Of a DNA stretch of 64,000 nt, positions 34,780 through 42,031 are shown one piece after another. How positions within the stretch are numbered: the stretch's first letter is position 1; each line of letters starts with the position of its first letter. Under the pieces are notes generated by a model. It worked only from the letters and a program-made list of their open reading frames with translations. It made no database searches and was not told where the DNA came from. The position numbers were made by a program, and so were the translations under genes. Source of the DNA: Myxococcus dinghuensis (GTDB taxonomy: Bacteria > Myxococcota > Myxococcia > Myxococcales > Myxococcaceae); assembly GCF_024198235.1 (NCBI RefSeq), contig NZ_JAKCFB010000003.1, positions 434,001 through 498,000 on the forward strand, read 5' to 3'.

Positions 34780-37542
34780 ATGGAGATGGACTTGGCGGAG
34801 GTCGCGAGGGGACTCAGGGTGGAGGTGGAGGCGGACGCGGCGGCGGTCGCGGCCCGGGCGATGGAGGCCCAGGAGCCGGCGCGCACGCTGACGCCGTTCC
34901 ACGAGCGACTGCTGGCCGAGGAGCTGCTCGCACGCAGTGGTGACACGCAGCAGCGTCTGGCCGGCGCGTTGTCGGAAGCGAAGGTGGACCTCAACCCGCA
35001 CCAGGTCGAGGGCGCCATGTTCGCGCTCGACTCGCTGTCGCGCGGCGGCTGCATGCTGGGCGACGAGGTGGGGCTCGGGAAGACGATCGAAGCGGGGCTC
35101 GTCATCGCCCAGCTCATGGCGGAGGGGAAGACGCGCATCCTCATCCTCGCGCCCGCCACGCTGCGCGCGCAGTGGAACAGCGAGCTGCGCGAGAAGTTCG
35201 ACCTGGACAGCGTGCTGGTGGACGGCCGCACCGTCCGGGCCACGGGCAACTGCTTCGACCAGCCCTTCCCCGTCATCTGCTCGCACCCGTTCGCGGCCAA
35301 CAAGGCGCACCTGACGTCGGAGATTCCCTGGGACCTCATCGTCATCGACGAGGCCCACCGCCTGCGCAACGCGCACCGGGCCAACAACAAGATGGGCCAG
35401 GCGCTGCGCGCGTCCCTGGCCGGCAAGCCCAAGCTGCTGCTCACCGCCACCCCGCTCCAGAACGACCTGATGGAGCTGTTCGGGCTGATGTCGCTCCTGG
35501 ACGAGCAGATCCTCGGCCCCGAGCACGCCTTCCGCACCCGCTACCGGGTGGACGAGGGCGGCGGCATGTCGGAGGCGGCCGCGTGCGAGTTGAAGGAGCG
35601 ACTGGCCCCCGTGGTGCAGCGCACGCTGCGCCGGCAGGTGCGCGAGTACGTGCGGTACACCAACCGCCGCTCCATCGTGGAGGACTTCACGCCCTCGCCT
35701 GAGGAGCACGACCTCTACGAGAAGGTCAGCGAGTACCTGCAGCGCTCGGAGGCCGCGGCCATCGAGCCGGGCAAGAAGACGCTGCTCACGCTGTGCTACC
35801 GCAAGCTGCTGGCGTCCTCGACGTACGCCATCGCCCCCACCCTGCGCCGGCTCTCCGACAACCTGGATAAGCGGCTGGCCGCGGCGAAGCTGGGCCAGCA
35901 GGCCCTGGCCATGTTCGAGCCGGAGGAGGCCAAGCAGTTCGTCGAGGAGGGCGAGGAGTGGTCGGACGACCCGGCCAAGGCGCCCAACATCCGCGTGCTG
36001 GAGCAGGAGGTCTGGGAGCTGCGGCAGTACGCGGACCTGGCGGACTCCATCAAGGTCAACGCCAAGGGCGAGGCGCTCAAGCGCGGCCTGGACCGCACCT
36101 TCACGGTGATGAAGGCGCACGGTTGGCCGGAGAAGGCCCTCATCTTCACCGAGTCCAAGCGCACGCAGCAGTACCTGTTCAACCTGCTGTCGGACAACGG
36201 CTACCGGGGGAAGATCTCCCTCCTGTCCGGTGACATGGCCGGCACGCCCGAGGAGCGCCGGGCGCTGGTGGACGAGTTCCGCAACAAGACGCAGATCCTC
36301 ATCTGCACCGAGGCCGGCGCGGAGGGCCTCAACCTCCAGTTCTGCAACCTGGTGGTGAACTACGACCTGCCGTGGAACCCGCAGCGGGTGGAGCAGCGCA
36401 TCGGCCGCTGCCACCGGTACGGACAGCAGCGGGACGTGCTGGTCATCAACTTCCTCAACCGCTCCAACGCGGCGGACGCGCGGCTGTTCGAGCTGCTCGA
36501 GAAGAAGCTGAACCTGTTCGACGGCGTCTTCGGGGCGTCGGACGAAATCCTGGGCGCGCTGGAGAGCGGCGTGGACTTCGAGCGCCGGGTGCTCGACATC
36601 TACCAGTCCTGCCGCAAGGTCGAGGACATCAACGCCGCCTTCGACCGGCTGCGCTCGGAGATGGAGCAGCGCATCAGCAAGCGCATGACGGAGATGCGCT
36701 CGGTGGTGCTGGAGCGCTTCGACGGGGACGTGCGCCGCCGGCTGCGCGGCCAGAACGACTCCACGAAGGAGGCGCTCGCCAAGCGGCAGCAGGAGGCGCG
36801 CGCGCTCACCAACTCCGTGCTGGGCAGCCGCACGTCGGGGCGGCTGGAGGTGGCCAAGGCCGCCTACGCCGTCAAGGAGCGCAAGCAGGACGCGGTCAGC
36901 TACCTCCAGCTCGACGCCGCGGGCCTGCCCTCACGACTGGCCCGGCTGGCCGGCAGCGAGGGCTGGTGGTTCTGCTACAAGTTCGAGACGACGGGCCTGA
37001 AGCCGGAGGAGAAGCTCGTCCACCTGGTGCTGGTGAAGGACCGCGAGGGCAACTTCCGCGCCCTGCCCCTCCAGGACGGCTCGCACTTCGTGAAGCTGGC
37101 CGCGAAGGAGGAGAAGCGCCGCCAGCCCGCGCCGGTGTCCGTGCAGCTCATGCAGGAGCAGTCGCTCGTCGCGGCGAAGGACGAGATCCTCCGCGCCGCC
37201 GAGCGCCGCAACGCCCTGGAGCTGGACAAGGCCAAGGAGCGCGCGGACCGCTACGTGGAGGACTGCCTGATGGAGTCCCGCGAGGGCGTGGACGCGGCCC
37301 GGCAGGCCTGGGCCGACGCGCGCAAGCTGGTGTCCGCGGAGGAGGACGTGGCCGAGCGCGCCAAGGCCCGCGCCAACGCGGACCGGATGGAGCGCGAGTA
37401 CCGCCGCAAGCTGTCCTCGCTGCGCAACGAGGAGGAGAAGCGCTACGCCTCCAAGGACCGCCAGCTGGCCGAGCTCGCCCAGAAGGCGAAGGTCGCCGAG
37501 AAGCGCGCGCTCATCGCGTCCGCCTACTTCTGGCTCTCCTGA
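34780..37542 (+). CDS. RapA/HepA-like SNF2-family ATPase
   Basis: A 920-residue SNF2 protein. The first RecA lobe has GLGKT at 98-102 and DEAH at 190-193. The second lobe has the helicase motifs LICTEAGAEGLNLQFCNLVV and RIGRCHRYGQQRDV. A long charged, coiled-coil C-terminus follows (about 640-920). RapA enzymes help recycle RNA polymerase; other bacterial SNF2 proteins act in DNA transactions or defence. No nuclease or methylase gene is adjacent, so a housekeeping role is more likely. ATG at 34780 is chosen because the upstream frame is low-complexity; no strong ribosome site is seen. Confidence 0.88.
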   Translation: MEMDLAEVARGLRVEVEADAAAVAARAMEAQEPARTLTPFHERLLAEELLARSGDTQQRLAGALSEAKVDLNPHQVEGAMFALDSLSRGGCMLGDEVGLGKTIEAGLVIAQLMAEGKTRILILAPATLRAQWNSELREKFDLDSVLVDGRTVRATGNCFDQPFPVICSHPFAANKAHLTSEIPWDLIVIDEAHRLRNAHRANNKMGQALRASLAGKPKLLLTATPLQNDLMELFGLMSLLDEQILGPEHAFRTRYRVDEGGGMSEAAACELKERLAPVVQRTLRRQVREYVRYTNRRSIVEDFTPSPEEHDLYEKVSEYLQRSEAAAIEPGKKTLLTLCYRKLLASSTYAIAPTLRRLSDNLDKRLAAAKLGQQALAMFEPEEAKQFVEEGEEWSDDPAKAPNIRVLEQEVWELRQYADLADSIKVNAKGEALKRGLDRTFTVMKAHGWPEKALIFTESKRTQQYLFNLLSDNGYRGKISLLSGDMAGTPEERRALVDEFRNKTQILICTEAGAEGLNLQFCNLVVNYDLPWNPQRVEQRIGRCHRYGQQRDVLVINFLNRSNAADARLFELLEKKLNLFDGVFGASDEILGALESGVDFERRVLDIYQSCRKVEDINAAFDRLRSEMEQRISKRMTEMRSVVLERFDGDVRRRLRGQNDSTKEALAKRQQEARALTNSVLGSRTSGRLEVAKAAYAVKERKQDAVSYLQLDAAGLPSRLARLAGSEGWWFCYKFETTGLKPEEKLVHLVLVKDREGNFRALPLQDGSHFVKLAAKEEKRRQPAPVSVQLMQEQSLVAAKDEILRAAERRNALELDKAKERADRYVEDCLMESREGVDAARQAWADARKLVSAEEDVAERAKARANADRMEREYRRKLSSLRNEEEKRYASKDRQLAELAQKAKVAEKRALIASAYFWLS

Positions 37543-37895
37543 GGCTCCGGCGGGCGCAGGCGCACCCACGTCGCGCCCCACCCGCCGTCCCGCTCGGAGG
37601 CGGAGTGGAACGACTCCACCTCCGGCAGCCTCGGCAGCAGCGCCTGCACCGTGCGCCGCAGCGCGCCGGTGCCCTTGCCGTGGATGATGCGCACGTCGAG
37701 CAGGCCCTTCTGGCGACACGCCCAGAGGTACTCGACGACCAGGTCCTTCACGTCCTGGGGGCGGAACGGGTGCAGGTCCAGCGTGCCGTCGATCGGCAGC
37801 TCGACGACCTCGTCCTCACCGGGCGGAGGGGCGTCCCCCTCCGGAGGGAGTGGCGGCTCGTCCGTCCGTTGCGGCGGCAGGCGCCTGGGGCTCAT
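37524..37895 (-). CDS. Smr-domain protein
   Basis: A 123-residue protein with a Pro-rich N-terminus and an Smr domain (about 35-115): LDLHPFRPQDVKDLV, DVRIIHGKGTGALRRTV. The LDLH and HGKG motifs are those of Smr nucleases (MutS2 tail, SmrA). It may nick or cut branched DNA or RNA. ATG at 37895 has GGGGGAG 8 bases upstream. Its 3' end overlaps the convergent SNF2 gene by 19 bases, and its 5' end overlaps the small coiled-coil gene by 80. Confidence 0.88.
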   Translation of the reverse strand: MSPRRLPPQRTDEPPLPPEGDAPPPGEDEVVELPIDGTLDLHPFRPQDVKDLVVEYLWACRQKGLLDVRIIHGKGTGALRRTVQALLPRLPEVESFHSASERDGGWGATWVRLRPPEPQESQK

Positions 37896-38130
37896 TCGTC
37901 CACTCCCCCGATTCGCGCTTGAGCCGCTCCGCCTCCAGCCGGCGCCGCTCCCGGGCCTGCTGATACTGCGAGCGCAGGGCGGCGACCTCGTTCTTCAGCG
38001 CCGACAGGTGCTTGCCCGTGTCGTCCGCCGACGCCGAGTCACGACGCTCGTCCGCACGCTCACCGCGCGCACCAGCCCCGCCGGCTGTCATCATCTGGAC
38101 CATCAGCGCTGCCACGGTGACGGACATCAT
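37816..38130 (-). CDS. small membrane-anchored coiled-coil protein
   Basis: About 104 residues. It starts at ATG 38130 (or ATG 38127; a TTG lies at 38148). One N-terminal hydrophobic helix (MMSVTVAALMVQMM), then a charged coiled-coil segment (HLSALKNEVAALRSQYQQARERRRLEAERLKRES) and a low-complexity tail. The tail overlaps the smr gene in another frame for 80 bases, which is long for this genome. No family recognised; coding potential is moderate. Confidence 0.55.
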   Translation of the reverse strand: MMSVTVAALMVQMMTAGGAGARGERADERRDSASADDTGKHLSALKNEVAALRSQYQQARERRRLEAERLKRESGEWTNEPQAPAAATDGRAATPSGGGRPSAR

Positions 38131-38174
38131 GCCCAAACAGGTAAGCAAGACTCATGCACGGAGGCAAGCCCCGT

Positions 38175-39227
38175 TCACGATGAGACGCTCCCCTGGTGCC
38201 CCTCCGTCGTTCTGCTCGTGACAATGCGCTCCGCCAGTCTGACGGCGGACAGCGGCGCGCTCCCCTCCGCTTTGTTGTTGATGGTGACGAAGATGGGGCG
38301 CTCGCGCCGCACGGCGGCGAGACACGCGCGTGACAGCAGGTCCCGCGTGGGGAGGTCCTCGTCCACCAGCTTGTCGAAAGGCGCGTAGCGGGCGCGCGCC
38401 TCCTCGTAGCCGAGGTTCGGGGGGAGCATCCACCGCACCACCAGCGCCCGCGCCTCCAGCGCCCGGGTCCGCTTCGCCTGGATGCCCATGGAGGGCATGT
38501 GCGCCCACACCGCCAGCACGGGGCAGGCGCCCACGTCCGCGAGCGCCTGCGCGAAGCCCTCCGTCAGCAGCTCCTCGTTGCGCACCTCGACGGCGTACAG
38601 CGGCCCCTTGGGGAGCGCGGCGAGGAAGGCATGGAGGCGCTCCACGAAGCGCGCGACGCCGCCCAGCACCTGCGGGTCCTGCGGTGGGAACTGGAAGACG
38701 AGCGGCCCGCCCTTGTCGCCCAGTCCCTCGACGAAGGGGCGCACCACGGCCTCCTCCGCGTAGGCCGCGTGGAGGAAGCGGTCGTTGGACTGCCCCCGCT
38801 GGGCGCCGTAGCGCTCGTGCATGGGGAAGCGCGCCAGGGTGCAGGCCTCGTGGGCCTTCACGAGGAAGCGGAAGTCCTCCGGCACCTGCTCCGCGTACTC
38901 CGCGAAGGCGCTCGCGGAGATGGGGCCGTAGAACGTCCGGTCGATGCCCACCGTGCGCAGCACGGGGTGGCGCGCGTACGCGGCCAGGCCCTCGCGCGCG
39001 AGCTGGGACGCGCTGGCCTCGTGGTCGTACACGAGCCCCGTCCAACCCGGGAAGGTCCAGGACGACGTCCCCAGGTAGATGCCGGAGGGCAGCTCACGCC
39101 CGAGCGTGACGAGCGCCTCCGGGTGGGAAGCGGACTCCACAGGTTGGGCACGCGAGCGCCCCCGGGTCGGTGCCTCCACGGGCGCGCCCGTGAAGAGGTC
39201 GAGCTGTGAAGGTCCGCGCTGGCCCAT
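38175..39227 (-). CDS. DUF72-family (YecE-like) TIM-barrel protein
   Basis: A 350-residue DUF72 protein. The barrel begins at about residue 45 with IYLGTSSWTFPGWTG and contains IDRTFYGPISASAF, EDFRFLVKAHE and VFQFPPQ, all typical of the family; it ends with FVTINNKAEG. ATG at 39227 (MGQRGPSQLD) has GGGAG 8 bases upstream; GTG at 39254 is an alternative. Family members are suspected nucleic-acid or tRNA enzymes but have no firm activity. It stands alone between the small coiled-coil gene and the two-component pair. Confidence 0.9.
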   Translation of the reverse strand: MGQRGPSQLDLFTGAPVEAPTRGRSRAQPVESASHPEALVTLGRELPSGIYLGTSSWTFPGWTGLVYDHEASASQLAREGLAAYARHPVLRTVGIDRTFYGPISASAFAEYAEQVPEDFRFLVKAHEACTLARFPMHERYGAQRGQSNDRFLHAAYAEEAVVRPFVEGLGDKGGPLVFQFPPQDPQVLGGVARFVERLHAFLAALPKGPLYAVEVRNEELLTEGFAQALADVGACPVLAVWAHMPSMGIQAKRTRALEARALVVRWMLPPNLGYEEARARYAPFDKLVDEDLPTRDLLSRACLAAVRRERPIFVTINNKAEGSAPLSAVRLAERIVTSRTTEGHQGSVSS

Positions 39228-39353
39228 CGGACATCTCCCGAGTCCTGACGACACCTCCCGTGGGTGCCGCCCCCCCGGCGGGCATAACGCCTGGCCGGAC
39301 AGGATTCAGGAGGTTGCCCCAGAACACGGGGTGACCCAAGCGGGATGTCTCCC

Positions 39354-39995
39354 CTACAGGCAGCCGAGCTCCATGCCCCGGAGGACGGCGCGCGTGCGGT
39401 CGCGGACGCCCAGCTTGGACAGGATGCTGGAGGTCTGGTTCTTCACCGTGCCCTCGGCCGTGCCGAGCGCCTCGGCGATTTCACGGTTGCTCAAGCCCCG
39501 GGCGATGAGCCGCAGCACCTCCACCTCGCGGCGGGTGAGGCCCTCCGGCAACTGCGCGTGGGGGAAGTCCCGGGGCACCTCCGCCATGCCGCGCGCCACC
39601 CGCTCCGCCACGCCGGGCGGCAGCAGCGTCTGGCCCGCGTGCACGCGGCGGATGGCGTCCGCGAGTTCGTCCAGGGACACGTCCTTGAGGAGGAAGCCCT
39701 GCACGCCCGCGCGCAGCGCCTCGATGATGGCGGCGTCCTCGTCGAAGGTGGTGAGCAGCACCACGCGGCGGTGGGGCGAGTCGCCGCGCAGCGCGCGCAG
39801 CGCCTCCAGGCCCGTCATCCGAGGCATGCGCACATCCATCAGCACCACGTCCGGGTCCAGCTCCGCGACCTTGCGCAGCGCGTCCTCTCCATCCACGGCC
39901 TCGCCCACCACCCGCAGGTCCGGGGTGAGGTCCAGGAGGCTCCTCAGTCCCTGTCGGACGAGGGCGTGGTCATCCGCCAGCACGAGTCGAATCAT
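39354..39995 (-). CDS. NarL/LuxR-family response regulator
   Basis: A 213-residue regulator. The receiver domain (1-118) has D8-D9, phospho-acceptor D54 (LMDVRMPRM) and the Lys of LLKD. The helix-turn-helix (about 150-205) has LTRREVEVLRLIARGLSNREIAEAL and TVKNQTSSILSKL. The upstream kinase gene overlaps its start by 4 bases, so they form a pair. It may bind the palindrome at 41184-41212. Confidence 0.93.
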   Translation of the reverse strand: MIRLVLADDHALVRQGLRSLLDLTPDLRVVGEAVDGEDALRKVAELDPDVVLMDVRMPRMTGLEALRALRGDSPHRRVVLLTTFDEDAAIIEALRAGVQGFLLKDVSLDELADAIRRVHAGQTLLPPGVAERVARGMAEVPRDFPHAQLPEGLTRREVEVLRLIARGLSNREIAEALGTAEGTVKNQTSSILSKLGVRDRTRAVLRGMELGCL

Positions 39996-41152
39996 GATTC
40001 ACCCCTCGCCGTCGCCGGCAACCACGCCTCCAGCTCCCAGCCCCGCCCGGCCTCCGCGCGCCAGGCCACGTCGCCACCCAACCGGGTGAAGCGCTCGCGC
40101 ATGCCCGTGAGCCCGGCGCCCGGAACGGGGGCTTCGGCGCCCAGCCCGTCATCCCGCGTGACGACGCGCACCCCACCGGCCTCCGAGGACTCGATGCGGA
40201 CCCACAGCTGCGTGGCGCGCGCGTGGCGCAGCGTGTTCGTGAGGACCTCCTGCACGCAGCGGATGAGCGAATGCGCCGCCTCCGACGACGCGACCTCGAG
40301 GTCCTCCGGCACGTCGAGGTGGACCGTCAGGCCGGGCGTGTTGGCCACGAGCGCGCGCAGCGAATCGCGCAGGGGCGGCGGCGTGTCGCGCAGGGCCGAC
40401 ACCGTCTCGCGGACCTCGGACAGCAACGTCCGCGCGGCCTCGCGGGCGCGCCGCAGGTGTTCGGCGGAGGGCGTGTCCTTCGCGGTGTACACGGCGGCCT
40501 CCAGGTTGAGGGACAGGGCGGTGAGGTGGTGGCCCAACGAGTCGTGCAGTTCGCGCGCGATGCGCAGCCGCTCCCCTTCCCGCTCCCGGGCCGCCAGCAG
40601 CATCTGCGTGGACTGAAGCTGCGCGTGGAGCCGCGCCAGCTCCCTGCGCGCCTGGGCCTCGCGCACCATGACGATGGCCGACGCGAGCGTGAACCCCTGG
40701 AAGCCGAAAAAGATGAGCCCCTGGATGAGCGCACCCGCGAGCGGATGGAAGCAGAGGTAGACGCCCACCAGGGCCGCGGACTGCGCGGCCACCCAGAGCA
40801 CCGCACGGCGCTGCGAGAGCAGCTCGGGGGCCTGGGCCGCGACGATGGCCAGCAGCGCGCCATCCACCCCGGTGCGGCCCGTCGCCACGACGACCAGCGC
40901 CGACAGCGTCTCGAGCGCCAGCAGGGGAACACTGCCGACATCGTCGGCGGCCGCGTTGCGGAAGTAGGCCACGCCGAAGACGAGGAACGCCGCGAGCCAC
41001 GGCAGTGCCTCGGACGTCGGCCCTGCACGCAGGAGGTCTCCCGCGTGCGTCGAGCCGACGACGCCCCAGGTGAGCAACCCGGCCGCCAGGAACAGTCGCC
41101 GGGTGGCGGGGGATTTCGTCGCGCCGTGCCGCTGGGCCATGCGTCGCAGCAT
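39992..41152 (-). CDS. sensor histidine kinase, HisKA_3 type (DesK/NarX-like)
   Basis: A 386-residue kinase. The N-terminal 190 residues hold five or six membrane helices without a large outer domain, as in DesK-type sensors of the membrane. The phospho-acceptor His is in RIARELHDSLGHHLTALS. The ATPase domain has EVLTNTLRHA, RDDGLG and GAGLTGMRERF. ATG at 41152; ATG at 41140 is an alternative. It lies just upstream of its response-regulator gene (ATGA overlap). The signal is unknown; membrane state is a guess from the architecture. Confidence 0.92.
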   Translation of the reverse strand: MLRRMAQRHGATKSPATRRLFLAAGLLTWGVVGSTHAGDLLRAGPTSEALPWLAAFLVFGVAYFRNAAADDVGSVPLLALETLSALVVVATGRTGVDGALLAIVAAQAPELLSQRRAVLWVAAQSAALVGVYLCFHPLAGALIQGLIFFGFQGFTLASAIVMVREAQARRELARLHAQLQSTQMLLAAREREGERLRIARELHDSLGHHLTALSLNLEAAVYTAKDTPSAEHLRRAREAARTLLSEVRETVSALRDTPPPLRDSLRALVANTPGLTVHLDVPEDLEVASSEAAHSLIRCVQEVLTNTLRHARATQLWVRIESSEAGGVRVVTRDDGLGAEAPVPGAGLTGMRERFTRLGGDVAWRAEAGRGWELEAWLPATARGES

Positions 41153-41183
41153 AGGGCGTCCACCGCGCCCCGGGGCATGTGCC

Positions 41184-41212
41184 GGAAGTCACATGCGCGC
41201 GGTGTGACTTCC
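41184..41212. promoter_or_regulatory. palindromic operator candidate in the kinase/DUF2306 divergent region
   Basis: A perfect 10-bp inverted repeat, GGAAGTCACA (41184-41193) and TGTGACTTCC (41203-41212), with a 9-base spacer. It lies 31 bases from the kinase start and 66 bases before the divergent membrane-protein start. The arms are in the opposite order to a CRP box (TGTGA-N6-TCACA). A dimeric regulator such as the neighbouring NarL-type protein is the natural candidate ligand. Confidence 0.65.
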
Positions 41213-41278
41213 CGCAGATGTGGGCCCTGGAGCGCTTGCGTACCTTGACTCCCGACTCGCCGTTCGTCGGAGACACCC

Positions 41279-42001
41279 ATGACGCTCTTCTCGCTCGCCC
41301 GCTCCATCCACATCGCCGCGGGCGTCGTCGGCTTCATCTCGCTCTGGTTGCCGCTGGTGGCCAGGAAGGGAGGCACGCTGCACCGCCGCGTGGGCTGGGT
41401 GTACGTGGGCGCCATGGGCGTCGTCGCCGCGTCGGCGCTGGTGCTCTCCGGGTCGCGGTTCGTCCTGGAGCCGGCCGCGCGCTCCACCGCCCTCTTCTTC
41501 ATCTACCTGAGCGCGCAGAGCGCGGCGGCCTCCTCGCTGGGCGTGCGGGTGCTGCGCGCCAGGCACCGCACCGGCGCGCACCGGAGCCTGCTCGACCTGG
41601 CCATGGCGGGGCTCCTCCTGGGCCTGGGGCTCTTCACGGCGGGCTGGGGCGTGGTGATGCACGTGCCGCTGCTGTGGGGCTTCGCGCCCGTGGGCATCTA
41701 CACGGGCGCGACGACGCTGCACTACTGGCTCAACCCGCCCAAGGAGCGCATGCACTGGTGGTTCCAGCACATGGGCGCCATGGTGACCTCGGGCATCGGC
41801 ACGCTGACGGCGGTCCTCGTGGTGAACGCGCGGCACCTGGGCATCAGCGGCATGCAGCTCGCGGTGTTCCTCGCGCCCACGGTGGTGGGCGTCACGGGGC
41901 TGCGCATCTGGAAGCGCTACTACCGCCAGAAGTTCTCGCCCCGCCCGACCGCGACGAGCACGCCGTCCGACGCCGTGCCACCCGCACTCTCCGGGGAGTG
42001 A
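41279..42001 (+). CDS. multi-pass membrane protein (DUF2306-like)
   Basis: A 240-residue protein with seven or so membrane helices and conserved His residues (SIHIAAGVVGFI, TLHRRVGWVYVG, TGAHRSLLD, MHWWFQHMGAM). This His pattern recalls DUF2306/cytochrome-b-like membrane proteins that may bind haem or metal. ATG at 41279. It is divergent from a sensor kinase pair and shares a palindromic intergenic region with it, so it may be a target of that system. Confidence 0.75.
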   Translation: MTLFSLARSIHIAAGVVGFISLWLPLVARKGGTLHRRVGWVYVGAMGVVAASALVLSGSRFVLEPAARSTALFFIYLSAQSAAASSLGVRVLRARHRTGAHRSLLDLAMAGLLLGLGLFTAGWGVVMHVPLLWGFAPVGIYTGATTLHYWLNPPKERMHWWFQHMGAMVTSGIGTLTAVLVVNARHLGISGMQLAVFLAPTVVGVTGLRIWKRYYRQKFSPRPTATSTPSDAVPPALSGE

Positions 42002-42003
42002 GC

Positions 42004-42031
42004 CCCCAGGCCCCCCTACTCGGGCCTGGGG
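42004..42031. terminator. bidirectional hairpin between convergent genes
   Basis: CCCCAGGCCC (42004-42013) and GGGCCTGGGG (42022-42031), a perfect 10-bp stem with an 8-base loop, starts 2 bases after the stop of the plus-strand membrane-protein gene and includes the end of the opposing 786-residue gene. Confidence 0.65.

Noticed and set aside
32811-35537. 908-codon minus-strand frame opposite MoxR, DUF58 and SNF2 genes
   Set aside because: It crosses the three real genes and their intergenic gap; no ribosome site and no family-like segments.
34780-37542. SNF2 ATPase as part of an anti-phage system
   Set aside because: Neighbours are MoxR-DUF58, Smr and DUF72 genes. No methylase, nuclease or phospholipase partner is present, and no mobile-element sign is seen.
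41184-41212. CRP-type binding site
   Set aside because: The arms are TCACA then TGTGA, the reverse of the CRP order, and the spacer is 9 rather than 6.
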